DNA of 64,000 bases from Rhodococcus oxybenzonivorans (GCF_003130705.1 NZ_CP021354.1:930001-994000); one strand, 5' to 3'; counted from the stretch's first letter, positions 12,839 to 21,977 are shown. Program-made: numbers and translations. Notes: generated by a model not told the origin, from the sequence alone.

Positions 12839-14385
12839 CGCATCGCCACCATCGTGTCGTCGCTCGTCGTCTCGGTCTGCCCGGTGAGCGCTCGGGTGCG
12901 CATCACGGAGAAGAGGCGATCGGCTCGTGCTTTCGTCTCCCCGGATGGCGCCGACAACAGCGCGACGATGATGGACACCGCCAGCGAGAGGGGTGCCACG
13001 GCGAGTGCCGGGTTCGAGAACCCGAGGATGGAGTCCGGTCCCTGCACGACCGGGCTGAGCAGGATGACGGTGACCGACAGGACGAGCCCGACCACGATGC
13101 CGGAGATGACGGCACGCGCCGTCATGCGCTTCCAGTACATGGTCAGCAGCAGTGCCGGCAGGTTCGCACATGCTGCGATCGACATCCCCAGTGAGGCGAG
13201 GAACGCGACGTTCTGCTTCTGCGCCGCGAAGGCGATGGCGACACCGATGACGCAGGTTGCCACCGTCGCGACCCGGGCCGCGCGATGCTGGGCCTTCGCC
13301 GACACCGATCCGTTCCTGATCACCTGCCCGTACAGGTCGTGTGCGATCGCACCGGAGGTGGCGATCACCAGGCCGGACAGTGCGGCCAGAATGGTCACGA
13401 ACGCCACGGCCGCGACGAACGCCAGCAGGACACCGCCGCCGACCGTCTCGGCGAGCTGTGCGACCGCGAGGTTGCCGCCCCGATTCTCGGACTTGATCAC
13501 CTCGACACCGACCAGCTTGGCGGCGCCGTAGCCGAGCACGGGAACCAGCAGGTAGAAGGCGAAGAAGATCCAGATCGCGGTGTAGGCGGACGTTCTCGCC
13601 TGCTTCGCATCCGGAACGGTGAGGAAGCGGATCATCACGTGCGGCAGGCCGAGCACGCCGAGGACGAGCCCGACGGTCTGCGACAACTGGTCGAACGACG
13701 CGGCACCGGACGTACGCTGCGGCGCGACGAACGATTGCCCGAACTCGGCGAGCGCGGTGCTGAACGGGCCGAAGGGATTGAAATCGAACCGCACCAGCAC
13801 GAGAACGAACAGCACGACGGCACAGACCATGAGGAGACCGGTCTTGATGATCTGGATCCAGCTGGTGGCGAGCATGCCACCCACCAACGTGTACGCCGTG
13901 GTGAGTGTTCCGATGATCAACACGGCCACGGCGTAGTCGAGGTCGAACAGCAACGACACCAGAAGCGCGGCACCGACCAGCTGCGACACGAGATAGACCA
14001 CGCTGATCACCACCGTGCTGATCGCCATCATCGACCGCACGTCCTTGCTGGGGAACCGGGTGGCGAGAACATCCGCCAGCGTGAAGCGGCCGAGGTTGCG
14101 CAGGGGTTCCGCGATCAGCAGCATCGCGAGGACGAACGCGACGGGCACGAAGACCGCGAGGTAGAACCCGTTGAAACCGGTCAGCGCGATCGCGCCGGTG
14201 ACTCCGAGAAACGAGGCGGCAGAGATGAAGTCGCCGGCGATGGCGACACCGTTCTGCCTGCCGGTCAGGCTGCCGCCCGCGACGTAGTGATCGGCGGCGG
14301 ACTTGTTCCTCTTGGAAGCCCACGCGGTGATCATCAGGGTGACAACGACGAGGGCCGCGAAAAGTGCAGCGGAGACGAGGTTCAT
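12835..14385 (-). CDS. Sodium/solute symporter (SSS family, ActP-like)
   Basis: A 516-residue membrane protein with about 13 hydrophobic segments. Hallmarks include SAADHYVAGGSLTGRQNGVAIAG (split here only for description) near residues 29-50, the SAASFLG sodium-site region, and GGMLATSWIQ. It resembles cation/acetate symporters ActP. It is next to a DUF485 protein, as actP is next to yjcH. Placed between iacG and iacH, it most likely imports the carboxylate substrate of the cluster, plausibly indole-3-acetate. Confidence 0.88.
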   Translation of the reverse strand: MNLVSAALFAALVVVTLMITAWASKRNKSAADHYVAGGSLTGRQNGVAIAGDFISAASFLGVTGAIALTGFNGFYLAVFVPVAFVLAMLLIAEPLRNLGRFTLADVLATRFPSKDVRSMMAISTVVISVVYLVSQLVGAALLVSLLFDLDYAVAVLIIGTLTTAYTLVGGMLATSWIQIIKTGLLMVCAVVLFVLVLVRFDFNPFGPFSTALAEFGQSFVAPQRTSGAASFDQLSQTVGLVLGVLGLPHVMIRFLTVPDAKQARTSAYTAIWIFFAFYLLVPVLGYGAAKLVGVEVIKSENRGGNLAVAQLAETVGGGVLLAFVAAVAFVTILAALSGLVIATSGAIAHDLYGQVIRNGSVSAKAQHRAARVATVATCVIGVAIAFAAQKQNVAFLASLGMSIAACANLPALLLTMYWKRMTARAVISGIVVGLVLSVTVILLSPVVQGPDSILGFSNPALAVAPLSLAVSIIVALLSAPSGETKARADRLFSVMRTRALTGQTETTSDDTMVAMR

Positions 14386-14391
14386 GGCGCG

Positions 14392-14685
14392 TTATCCTTT
14401 CGCCGGCGAGGCGGTCCGGGAGTCGAGTTCGGCTGCCCGCGCCATGTAGTACCGGGCCACGACGATGGCGACGACGAATTGCGCGACCGCGTAGAGCCAC
14501 GCCACGGTGACGCCGCTGAAGACGACGCCGTCCAGCAGCGAGGTGAACCCGCCGAGGATCGGCAGGGGCAGAAACAGTGCGAGGACCAGGGCGCTGAGAC
14601 GAAACGTCAGGGCGGCACGCGTGTCTGCGAGCGCCTGCAGGTCGGATTTTTGTGTGACTTGTTCGGGCGGTGACGAGGTGACCAT
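14392..14685 (-). CDS. DUF485 membrane protein
   Basis: A 97-residue protein with two hydrophobic helices (LSALVLALFLPLPILGGF and AWLYAVAQFVVAIVVARYY) and charged tails, as in YjcH-type DUF485 proteins that accompany SSS symporters. A GGAGG ribosome site precedes the ATG. It lies 6 bases before the symporter start and 2 bases after the flavin reductase stop, so all are in one transcript. It probably assists or regulates the symporter. Confidence 0.85.
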   Translation of the reverse strand: MVTSSPPEQVTQKSDLQALADTRAALTFRLSALVLALFLPLPILGGFTSLLDGVVFSGVTVAWLYAVAQFVVAIVVARYYMARAAELDSRTASPAKG

Positions 14686-14687
14686 GG

Positions 14688-15281
14688 CTATTTACCTCCG
14701 GCTGCGGCGGGAACGAGTGCGGGTGTCACGGTGATCGGATCGGACCATTCGTCGTAGAACAGCCAGTCGGGGGACTCGACCGGAACCGACAAACGGTGGA
14801 ATTTGCGTTGGAAGTAGACGAGGCTGTCGCCGTGTTCGCGCGTATGCACGCGGTCCAGTTCGATGAACATCACCGAATGCGATCCCACGGTCTTGCTGTC
14901 CGCGATCCGGCCGGCGAGCACCACGTGGGCGGCGCGCAGGATCGGGACACCGTCGTCGGTGTCGTCTTCCCAGATGTCCCACTGGAACCGGTCGGCCATC
15001 GCGACTTGTGTTGCGCCCGCGAAATGCATGGCCAGTTCTTCGTCGTCGCCGGAGAGCACGTTGATACCGACTCTGCCGTTGTTCTGGAATACGTTGTGCA
15101 TGGCGCTGTTCTGATTTACGCATACGAGTGCGGTGGGCGGGGAGTCGGTTACCGAGCAGACGGCGGTCACCGTCATTCCGCATCGCCCGGCAGGGCCGTC
15201 GGTCGTCACGATGTTGACCGCGGCCGGCAGATTGGCCATGGCGGTGCGGAAGATCGATTGCATGGTTGTGAGTTCGGGCAT
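14688..15281 (-). CDS. iacG: Flavin reductase of the iac cluster (IacG)
   Basis: A 197-residue HpaC/flavin_reduct domain protein from ATG 15281, which has a GGAGACGAA ribosome site. The frame stays open upstream without one. Features are FRTAMANLPAAVNIVTTDGP near the N-terminus, GMTVTAVCSVTDSPPT and HSVMFIELD. Family members reduce FMN/FAD with NAD(P)H and pass it to a partner monooxygenase. Here the partner would be the acyl-CoA-dehydrogenase-like IacA. It is first in its operon, divergent from the response regulator gene. Confidence 0.86.
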   Translation of the reverse strand: MPELTTMQSIFRTAMANLPAAVNIVTTDGPAGRCGMTVTAVCSVTDSPPTALVCVNQNSAMHNVFQNNGRVGINVLSGDDEELAMHFAGATQVAMADRFQWDIWEDDTDDGVPILRAAHVVLAGRIADSKTVGSHSVMFIELDRVHTREHGDSLVYFQRKFHRLSVPVESPDWLFYDEWSDPITVTPALVPAAAGGK

Positions 15282-15406
15282 TTCGTCTCCATGAGTTGGA
15301 ACAAGAAGTCGTGTCACCACGTTGCGCCGGCGTTCCTGAAAGAAGGATATGACGCGCGTCATGCACTGGAACATTGGCGGCGACGCTACTTTCTTGCAGT
15401 AAGTCG

Positions 15407-15442
15407 CCTACCGGGGTAGGGGATTCCTTCAGTTGCCTACCG
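15407..15442 (+). promoter_or_regulatory. Candidate operator between iacG and the response regulator
   Basis: In the 223-base divergent region there is a perfect palindrome CCTACCGGGGTAGG (15407-15420), and its half GCCTACCG recurs at 15435-15442, 29 bases after the first occurrence. The position, between two divergent genes of the cluster, suits binding by the adjacent FixJ/LuxR-type regulator. I did not find the same sequence upstream of iacA. Confidence 0.45.
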
Positions 15443-15504
15443 CTTCCGTTACGGTCGGTGTTCACTGGACGAGGAAGCAAGCCATCTGTGCGAGGCAGGA
15501 TTCG

Positions 15505-16125
15505 ATGGAACAGCAAGAAACACGGGTTTACATCGTCGACGACGATCAGGAGTTGTGCGCATCGCTTGCATGGTTACTCGATTCGGTCAACATCACGTCG
15601 GAGTACTACTTGTCGGTGCAGTCGTTCCTGGACGAGTACCGCCGCGACATCCCGGCCTGCCTCGTTCTGGACGTCCGGATGCCGGAAGTCGGGGGATTCC
15701 AGCTCCAGGAGGCACTGCTCGCCGACGAATCCCCGATTCCGATCATCTTCGTGTCGGCACACGGTGACATCAAGATGTCGGTGCGGGCACTCCAGCGGGG
15801 TGCGCTGACGTTCATCGAGAAGCCCTACGATCCGCAGCACATGCTCGACGTCATTCAGGACGCGCTCCGAGTCGCGCGTCAACGATTCTGCGAGCGACGC
15901 AACAGAACGGAACTGCAGGGCAGGATAGACACGCTGACAGTGCGCGAGAAGGAAATCCTCGCACTCGTCCTCGACGGATTGCCCAGCAAGAACATTGCGA
16001 AAGAATTGGGAATCAGCGTGAAGACGGTCGACGTGCATCGCACCCGTATCAAGGAAAAGACCGGAGCAGAAAGCATCGCCGTTCTCGTACGCGATATTCT
16101 GCAGGCCGGAATTGCCGTGACCTGA
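15505..16125 (+). CDS. FixJ/StyR-type response regulator (LuxR HTH)
   Basis: A 206-residue regulator from ATG 15505. The receiver domain has acidic residues VDDDQ at 10-14, the phospho-acceptor Asp56 in LVLDVRMPE, and Lys106 in FIEKPYDP. The C-terminal LuxR helix-turn-helix spans about 144-190 (LTVREKEILALVLDGL, NIAKELGISVKTVDVH). It sits alone between two oppositely oriented iac operons, and its probable kinase is at the far end (21978). FixJ-family regulators with PAS kinases control styrene and toluene pathways, so this pair very likely controls the iac genes. Confidence 0.88.
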   Translation: MEQQETRVYIVDDDQELCASLAWLLDSVNITSEYYLSVQSFLDEYRRDIPACLVLDVRMPEVGGFQLQEALLADESPIPIIFVSAHGDIKMSVRALQRGALTFIEKPYDPQHMLDVIQDALRVARQRFCERRNRTELQGRIDTLTVREKEILALVLDGLPSKNIAKELGISVKTVDVHRTRIKEKTGAESIAVLVRDILQAGIAVT

Positions 16126-16141
16126 AATAATTCAGCACTTT

Positions 16142-17101
16142 TCAGGGGAGTTCGACGACGAGCCGCCCGGATTTCGCGCGCGACACACACGCGGCAATTC
16201 TGTCTCCCGCCTTTCTCTCACTCTTGGTGAGGCAATTGTCGCGGTGGTCGGGCTCGCCCTCCAGCACGTCCAGGACACAAGTGCCGCAAATACCTTCCCT
16301 GCAGGACGTGTCGATCTCGATGTCGTTCTCTTCGAGTACGTCGGCGATGGACTTCCCGGCAGGCACTTGGAACACCTCGCCCGTGTCGAGTTCCAATTCG
16401 AACGCCGTGTCCGACCGGGTCGCTGTAGGCGTCACCGCCTCGAAGTGTTCGAAGTGGACCGCGTCCTCACCGACAGCGGGTTCCGCCAGCCCGCGCACCC
16501 GTTCCATGAAACCTTCGGGGCCACAGGTGTAGACGTGTGTGGCGGCGGACGCGTCCGCCAGGATCTTCTCGAGGGTGGAGAGCTGGTCGTCCCTCGCCAG
16601 GCCGAAGTGCAAATGCACGTCCCGGCGGAAATCGGTACTCTCGAGCAGGTCGACGAACGCGGCCTGCGCCCTCGTCCGCGCGAAGTAGTGCAGGTCGAAC
16701 TGTTGACCCCGCCGGTGCAACGCGAACGCCAGACTCAGCATCGGGGTCAGCCCGATCCCCGCCGCGACGAGGATGTGCCGATCGGCGCCCTCGGCGAGCG
16801 TGAGCAGTGTGCGCGGCCGGCTGATCTGCAACTCGCTGCCGATCGTCACACGATCGTGCAGTGCGGCCGAGGCGCCGCGGGGACCGGTCTCGCGTTTGAC
16901 GGCGACCACATAGGACTCGGACTCGTGCGGCGGGCTGCACAGCGAGTACTGGGTGAGGACCTCGGTGGGGCCGAGGATGTCGATGTGGGCGCCGGCAGGG
17001 TACGGGTCGAACGGTGAACCGTCCGTCCGAACAAGCCGGAACGATTTGATGTCCGGCGTTTCGTCGACAATGTCCGCAACAGTGACAGTGAACATGCTCA
17101 T
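16142..17101 (-). CDS. iacF: Rieske oxygenase reductase, PDR/VanB type (IacF)
   Basis: A 319-residue reductase with an N-terminal flavin domain (TQYSLCSPP), an NAD-binding domain (HILVAAGIGLTPMLS and YTCGPEGFMERV) and a C-terminal plant-type [2Fe-2S] domain with CREGICGTC...C near 270-310. This order matches phthalate dioxygenase reductase and vanillate demethylase reductase. It would feed electrons from NADH to the IacC/IacD oxygenase. It is last of the iacA-B-I-C-D-E-F run. Confidence 0.88.
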   Translation of the reverse strand: MSMFTVTVADIVDETPDIKSFRLVRTDGSPFDPYPAGAHIDILGPTEVLTQYSLCSPPHESESYVVAVKRETGPRGASAALHDRVTIGSELQISRPRTLLTLAEGADRHILVAAGIGLTPMLSLAFALHRRGQQFDLHYFARTRAQAAFVDLLESTDFRRDVHLHFGLARDDQLSTLEKILADASAATHVYTCGPEGFMERVRGLAEPAVGEDAVHFEHFEAVTPTATRSDTAFELELDTGEVFQVPAGKSIADVLEENDIEIDTSCREGICGTCVLDVLEGEPDHRDNCLTKSERKAGDRIAACVSRAKSGRLVVELP

Positions 17102-17146
17102 GGTGATTCTTCCTCCGGTGCTGCGACCCGTCGCCCGCGGGCGGGG

Positions 17147-17887
17147 TCAGCGCATGTACAGGCCGCCGTTGACGTCCCAGCAGGCTCCCGTCACCGACGC
17201 GGCCGTCGGCGACGCGAGCAGAGCAACGGTCTCGGCAATGAAGTCGGGCGAGCCCAAGGTGCCCACCGGAATCGTGGTGAGGATGGCGGCCAGCTTGTCC
17301 GCGGGCACCGTCTCACGCACCACCGGTAGATCCAGCGGCCCGGGGGAGACGGCGTTCACCGTGACACCCGCCGGGGCGAGTTCGCGTGCGAAGACCTTGG
17401 TCAGTGTGCCGACGCCGCCCTTGGCCGCGGCGTAGTGGGCGCCGGTCGCCGTGCCACCGTTTTGTCCCGCCAGCGAGGCGATGTTGACGATTCTGCCGTA
17501 TCGCTTCTCGGCAAAGTAACTTCCGAACACCTGGCAGCCGAGAAAGGCGCCGTTGAGGTTGATCTCGACGATGTCGGAGAATTCCTCCGGCGTGATGTCC
17601 ATCAGCGAGCCCGTCTGTGACCGGCCGGCGTTGTTGACGAGGACGTCGATGCCGCCCCACTCCTGGATCACCCGGTCACGGACGGCTTCGAAACTCTTCC
17701 GCTTCCGGACGTCCAACTCCACGCCGATGGCCGTGTCACCGTCCGGATCCAGCTCCGCCGCTGTCTCTTTCGCGGCGCCGCTGTCGATGTCCGCGACCGC
17801 GACGCGGTATCCGCGGTCGTGCAATTGGTGTGCGATCGCGGCACCGAGGCCGCGGCCGCTGCCGGTGACTACTGCGACAGAATCCAC
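17147..17887 (-). CDS. iacE: Short-chain dehydrogenase of the iac cluster (IacE)
   Basis: A 246-residue classical SDR: TGSGRGLGAAIAHQL nucleotide motif at 8-22, NNAGRSQTG near 86, catalytic Ser in NIASLAGQNG and YAAAKGG. It starts with GTG after an AGGAG ribosome site. In iac clusters IacE is reported to act on an oxidised indoleacetate intermediate after the IacA step. The exact reaction here is inferred from gene order. Confidence 0.86.
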   Translation of the reverse strand: MDSVAVVTGSGRGLGAAIAHQLHDRGYRVAVADIDSGAAKETAAELDPDGDTAIGVELDVRKRKSFEAVRDRVIQEWGGIDVLVNNAGRSQTGSLMDITPEEFSDIVEINLNGAFLGCQVFGSYFAEKRYGRIVNIASLAGQNGGTATGAHYAAAKGGVGTLTKVFARELAPAGVTVNAVSPGPLDLPVVRETVPADKLAAILTTIPVGTLGSPDFIAETVALLASPTAASVTGACWDVNGGLYMR

Positions 17888-17928
17888 GTCGAGCTCCTGT
17901 TCGATCGATGAGGTTCGGAAAATGCTGA

Positions 17929-18432
17929 TCAGAGCAGGTAGCCGGAGGCGTTGACCGCTGCCTGCGAGTTCACCAACCGGATAACCTTGAGGTCCAACCG
18001 CGGTCCGCTCTCGGTGTAGCGGATGCGGTGCGTGACGTCGGCGGCGAGGGTCTGCTGGTCGTCGCGCTTGAAACCCACGAGGATCTGCGCGGACCTCACG
18101 GTGACCGAGTCCTCGGTCCGTTCCTCGACCGTGAACCGCGAGACGGTGCGGACCGTCCGCGCGGCGGCGAGCGCGGACATCGAGTAACCGGAGGTCAGAC
18201 GTTCGATACGCATGCGGCGCATGCGAGTGTCGTCATTGACCATGTTCAGCGATCCGTCGAAGTCGTCGGTGTCCGGGTCGATGGGAATGACGTACCGGCC
18301 ACCCTCGGTCCAGAGGGCGTCCCACGCCTGGTAGTCCTTGGCGTCGAGGAGGGCCGCTTCGTGCCAGATGAGTTCGATCGCCTGTAGTACGCGGGTGTCG
18401 GCGAACTGGGCGGTCATCAGATCAGTGCTCAT
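17929..18432 (-). CDS. iacD: Ring-hydroxylating dioxygenase small subunit (IacD)
   Basis: A 167-residue beta subunit of the NTF2-like fold, with the typical early helix AIELIWHEAALLDAKDY and the segment RRMRIERLTSG. It overlaps the large-subunit stop by 11 bases. It is structural, giving an alpha3beta3 oxygenase with IacC. Confidence 0.86.
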   Translation of the reverse strand: MSTDLMTAQFADTRVLQAIELIWHEAALLDAKDYQAWDALWTEGGRYVIPIDPDTDDFDGSLNMVNDDTRMRRMRIERLTSGYSMSALAAARTVRTVSRFTVEERTEDSVTVRSAQILVGFKRDDQQTLAADVTHRIRYTESGPRLDLKVIRLVNSQAAVNASGYLL

Positions 18433-19708
18433 CGGTCATCATCCTCTTCCACATTGCGTAGGCCTCGCGCATTCCGGTTTCGTCGGTGACGTGCGAGGTT
18501 CGGTGTCCGTTGCTGTCGAGCGCTTCCCGATTGAGGCCGCGGTTCACCATGATCGGCATTCCGGGTGCGCCGCGGGATCCGCGTTGTACCCGATCCCAGG
18601 CCTCGGAATCGTCGGGGCTGCCGAACCCGAACGGGCCCTGGAAATGTTCGTGGATGCGGAGGCGTTCGCGATTGACGATCTCCGGGCCACCGTCCATGCC
18701 GAGGGCGATGTGCCGGATCTCGGTCTCGTCGACCGAGATCGGGCGCAGGACCCGGAAGAACGACATCGACATCGCGACGTTGGGGAAGATGTTGAGGTTG
18801 AATCCGGCACCGTGCATCGAGCGGACGATGCGGCGGACCTTGTCGGCGGGCATCGTCTTCGACAGTTCCTCGACGATGTGGTCGAAGCGGGCCTGAATCT
18901 TCTCGGTGCCGTCGTCATGGTCCAGGTCGACGTGCTCCGGGACCATGATCGCGACACTGTGGCCGTTTCCGAGAGCGTGGGTCACGGCGTTGTCGTCGGT
19001 CATGAAGGAGAGCATGTCGGCGGTCTCGGCGTCGACCGAGGACATCCAGGACCGGTGCACGATCGGGAAGTGGTATCCGTCGGTGGTGTTCTCCAACTGG
19101 ATCTTCCAGTTTCCGCGGAAGCGGAAGCAATGTTCGCCCTGCGTCTTGATGGGGTATCCCGCGCCCTGCTTCATGAACAGGTCGATCCACACCTTGGCGT
19201 CACCGAGGAAGTCGTCGAGGGGTTCAACGTCGGGGTTGAAGCTGGCGAAGATCATCCCGGCGTAGGACTCCACCCGCAGGCTCTGGAGGGGGAGGTCCTT
19301 CTTGTCGAGGTTCTCGTCGTATCCGTCGGGGTATGGAATTCCGCGCAGACGACCGTCAAGGGCGTACGACCAGCTGTGATAGGGGCAGGTGAACCCGTTC
19401 GCTTTGCCCTTGGGGACCTCGCAGACGCTGGCCCCGCGGTGGCGACACCGGTTCAGCAGGACATTGAAGTTCCCCTTGCGGTCGCGGTTGACGATCACCG
19501 GCTGCCGGCCGATGGTCGCCATCTTGTAGCTTCCGGCCTCGGGGATCTCGCTCTCGTGGGCAACCCATACCCAGGTGCGGTAGAAGATCCTTTCGAGTTC
19601 CGCCTCGAACATGTCGGGGTCGGTGTACAGCGATCCGTCCACGCGGTCGCCCGTGGCGAGGTCCGCGAAGTTGGTGTCGGTGGTGGTGGGATCCAGGGAA
19701 GTGGTCAT
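18422..19708 (-). CDS. iacC: Rieske ring-hydroxylating dioxygenase large subunit (IacC)
   Basis: A 428-residue oxygenase. The Rieske motif C-x-H (RCRHRGASV) and C-x2-H (CPYHSW) lies near 88-112, and the mononuclear iron ligands lie near TTDGYHFPIVH (210-222), with a carboxylate further on. In the iac pathway the IacCD oxygenase with reductase IacF acts late, leading to catechol. The ATG overlaps the stop of the upstream SnoaL-like gene. Benzoate- or anthranilate-type oxygenases are the closest alternative class, but the neighbours fit iac. Confidence 0.88.
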   Translation of the reverse strand: MTTSLDPTTTDTNFADLATGDRVDGSLYTDPDMFEAELERIFYRTWVWVAHESEIPEAGSYKMATIGRQPVIVNRDRKGNFNVLLNRCRHRGASVCEVPKGKANGFTCPYHSWSYALDGRLRGIPYPDGYDENLDKKDLPLQSLRVESYAGMIFASFNPDVEPLDDFLGDAKVWIDLFMKQGAGYPIKTQGEHCFRFRGNWKIQLENTTDGYHFPIVHRSWMSSVDAETADMLSFMTDDNAVTHALGNGHSVAIMVPEHVDLDHDDGTEKIQARFDHIVEELSKTMPADKVRRIVRSMHGAGFNLNIFPNVAMSMSFFRVLRPISVDETEIRHIALGMDGGPEIVNRERLRIHEHFQGPFGFGSPDDSEAWDRVQRGSRGAPGMPIMVNRGLNREALDSNGHRTSHVTDETGMREAYAMWKRMMTDEH

Positions 19709-20208
19709 CAGTTTCTTTTTCCATTCGATTCGAGCAGTCGTGTCGCCTCGTCGAGGCGAGTGACGAAAAGCTTCTCGGTCGTGAAGTGCTTGATCCGGGC
19801 GATACCGCCCTGCACTTCACACTCGGCGGTGATGCGTGCGACGAGCAGTTCGGCCGATTCGTCCTCGTATCGCGACAGCTGCTGCATGATCCACCGCCCC
19901 CGCCCCGCAGGGCCGTCCACCTCGATCTGCTCACTCCCGAGCAGGTGTACATTTCCCCGGAAATGGGAGTTCGGGGGAAGATACGCGGTGAGCATTCCGA
20001 CGATCTCCGGCCGGCCCCGACGCGTGCCGAACTCGAGCGCGTACTCGGTGCCGATGCCTTCCCACACCGCATCGGGCGTGAACAGCGAGGCGAGTTCTTC
20101 GACCGAAAACTCCACGGAGGGAACATCGCACAGTTCCATGTAGCGGCACATCACGCGGTGCACGGCTTCACGACTTTCGATGCGCTCGGCCGCGGTCGCA
20201 GAGTGCAT
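19708..20208 (-). CDS. iacI: SnoaL/NTF2-like protein (IacI)
   Basis: A 166-residue NTF2-fold protein (MCRYMELCD, LASLFTPDAVWEGIG, MQQLSRYEDESAELLVARI). ATG 20208 is chosen. A GTG at 20217 that overlaps the iacB stop (GTGA) is also possible and would add three residues. IacI of described clusters is a small protein of this fold with no settled role. Position between iacB and iacC matches the order iacA-B-I in Pseudomonas. Confidence 0.78.
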   Translation of the reverse strand: MHSATAAERIESREAVHRVMCRYMELCDVPSVEFSVEELASLFTPDAVWEGIGTEYALEFGTRRGRPEIVGMLTAYLPPNSHFRGNVHLLGSEQIEVDGPAGRGRWIMQQLSRYEDESAELLVARITAECEVQGGIARIKHFTTEKLFVTRLDEATRLLESNGKRN

Positions 20209-20213
20209 TCCGT

Positions 20214-20591
20214 TCACACGCCGAGGTCGACGTCTTCGCGGACGGTGAGCGCACGGCCGATGCGGGCCTCGATCTTCGCGTATCGCCACAAGGTGTACTC
20301 GCCGACCGGGGTGGTGCGGAAGAGGTTGCAGACGGCCTTGACGGTCTCCTGGGTGTCGACGTCGGCGAGGATGTAGCAGGTCCAGGGCCAGCCGTCCGAC
20401 GGTCCGACCAGGTGGCTGTCGTCGTCGATGTCGCCGATCACCCGGACGCCCGGTGTCTCGGCCACCGCGTCCATCATCCCGGAGAACGCCTTCCACACCA
20501 GCCCGCCCTGGCCGGTCGGGAGGTCGAAGAAGTTCTGATTGATGCCGATGCAGAACAGGACTCGCAGCGGTGCGGTCTTGGTGTCACTCAC
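20214..20591 (-). CDS. iacB: IacB-like protein of the indoleacetate cluster
   Basis: A 125-residue protein from GTG 20591, which has a perfect GAGGAG ribosome site 6 bases away. It shows LFCIGINQNFFDLPTGQGGLVW, WPWTCYILADVDT and YTLWRYAKIEARIGR segments (each described in part), predicting a dimeric alpha-beta barrel fold. IacB proteins are found only in iac clusters, and no enzyme function is established. It sits directly after iacA. Confidence 0.75.
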   Translation of the reverse strand: MSDTKTAPLRVLFCIGINQNFFDLPTGQGGLVWKAFSGMMDAVAETPGVRVIGDIDDDSHLVGPSDGWPWTCYILADVDTQETVKAVCNLFRTTPVGEYTLWRYAKIEARIGRALTVREDVDLGV

Positions 20592-20619
20592 GATGATCTC
20601 CTCGATTCGAACGGGGTGG

Positions 20620-21780
20620 TCAGATGAAGCCGGGGAACGGCGGGATGTCCATGAGCACCGCACCGGCGCTGTCGTAGATGCCGTCGCCGAGGAAAGCGTG
20701 CTGCGGCGGGACCAGGGCCTCGCGCATGTACCGCTGCATCGCGTTGCCGTCGTAGATCGCCCCGGTGCCCGACAACTGGAAGGCGGTGTGCACGGCGGAA
20801 GCGCCCGCCTTGGCCACGTGCGTCGAGGACAGACGAAGAAGTGCCGCAAGCTTGTCCGGGACGGGATCGCCGGCGACCACTGTGGCGTACGCCTCGTCGG
20901 TGACCTCGTAGAAGAAGGCGCGGGCGGACCTCAGCGTCGCCTCCGCCTTGGCCAGGTCGATGCGATAGTAGGCCCGATCGGCGAGCTTCGGCGCTCCGGT
21001 GATTCCCGTGCGTCCCGCACCGACTTTGATCGCGTAGTCGAGTGCGGCGCGGCCCACTCCGAGATTGACGACGGCCAGAACCTGGGCGGCGTACGCGATG
21101 GAGGGATAGCGGTAGAGGGGTTCGTCGACGGTCGGGGTTCCGCCCCGGATGAACGTCCAATCCTCGGGGACGACGACGCCGTCGACCTTCAGTTCGTGGC
21201 TTCCGGTACCCGACAGGCCGACCACGTCCCAGTTCTCGACGATCTCGACGTCCTTCGGCCACAGCAGTGCGGTGCGGGGTTTTCCGGCTGTGGAGTCGCC
21301 GCCGCGAATTCCGACACCGAGAATGTCGGCGCCCTTGCAGCCGCTGGCGAACTTCCACTGCCCGGTGATCTTCAGACCACCCGGCACCTGCTCGGCGGGT
21401 TGGACCGGGAACAATCCGCCGGCGAAGACGAGGTCCGGGCTGTCCTTGTACAGCTCCGCCTGAGTCGCGAGCGGCAGTGCTGCCAGGTAGACGAGGGCGG
21501 AGCCGAAGCTCGTCACCCAGCCCGCCGACGCATCCACCGCGGAGATTCGTTCAATCATCCGCAGAAACTCGCTCGGGGGCAGTGCGTCACCGCCGAACCG
21601 GTGGGGGGTCGCCGCGCGGTAGATGCCGATCTGCTTGAACTCGTCGATCATGTCGCGAGGCACGAACTTCTGGCGAGCGAACTCTTCCCGCCGCAGTGCG
21701 ACGTGCTCGAGGACGTCCTCGAACGACAGCGTCCCGTTCGCGGCGGCGTCCGTCGTGTCGAGGGTCGGTGCGTTGGTCAT
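20620..21780 (-). CDS. iacA: Flavin-dependent indole-3-acetate monooxygenase (IacA)
   Basis: A 386-residue acyl-CoA-dehydrogenase-fold protein starting at ATG 21780 after a GGAG site. It shows the N-terminal helical domain, GWVTSFGSALVY, ITGQWKFASGC near 150 and DWDVVGLSGTGSHELKV-like central strands (ENWDVVGLSGTGSHELKV), then a C-terminal helical domain. Like IacA, HpaH or HsaA, it lacks the acyl-CoA dehydrogenase catalytic glutamate context and is expected to use reduced flavin from IacG to hydroxylate the indole ring of indole-3-acetate at C2. First gene of its operon. Confidence 0.84.
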   Translation of the reverse strand: MTNAPTLDTTDAAANGTLSFEDVLEHVALRREEFARQKFVPRDMIDEFKQIGIYRAATPHRFGGDALPPSEFLRMIERISAVDASAGWVTSFGSALVYLAALPLATQAELYKDSPDLVFAGGLFPVQPAEQVPGGLKITGQWKFASGCKGADILGVGIRGGDSTAGKPRTALLWPKDVEIVENWDVVGLSGTGSHELKVDGVVVPEDWTFIRGGTPTVDEPLYRYPSIAYAAQVLAVVNLGVGRAALDYAIKVGAGRTGITGAPKLADRAYYRIDLAKAEATLRSARAFFYEVTDEAYATVVAGDPVPDKLAALLRLSSTHVAKAGASAVHTAFQLSGTGAIYDGNAMQRYMREALVPPQHAFLGDGIYDSAGAVLMDIPPFPGFI

Positions 21781-21977
21781 CAAATACTCCGATCGACCGA
21801 AGTAGAAGGGGTGTGGCGTGTTTCGTGTCGAATTCACGCTATTGCGGTGGTGGGCATCACTCAATCGGTGCTTCCTCCCGCCGACGTGCAGAGATGTCGC
21901 CTCGGAGTAAAGGATTTCCCTATCGTGTCCGCTGTCTGTCCGCTCAGTAGACTCGACGTGAGCCGAAGGAGGCCGCA
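21781..21977 (+). promoter_or_regulatory. Divergent promoter region of iacA and the sensor kinase
   Basis: These 197 bases separate iacA (leftward) from the kinase gene (rightward). An AAGGAGG ribosome site at 21966-21972 decides the TTG start of the kinase. Promoters for the seven-gene iac operon and for the kinase must lie here. I see no clear long palindrome. Confidence 0.5.

Noticed and set aside
11561..14500. A 979-codon frame covering the amidase and the symporter region
   Set aside because: Only the part from 12838 is protein-like; the rest is a shadow of the symporter gene.
18422..19708. Benzoate or anthranilate dioxygenase large subunit
   Set aside because: The surrounding IacA, B, E, F, G, H and I homologues make the indoleacetate assignment more likely.
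18338..20143. A 601-codon rightward frame over the Rieske genes
   Set aside because: Antisense shadow of iacD, iacC and iacI, which have clear motifs.
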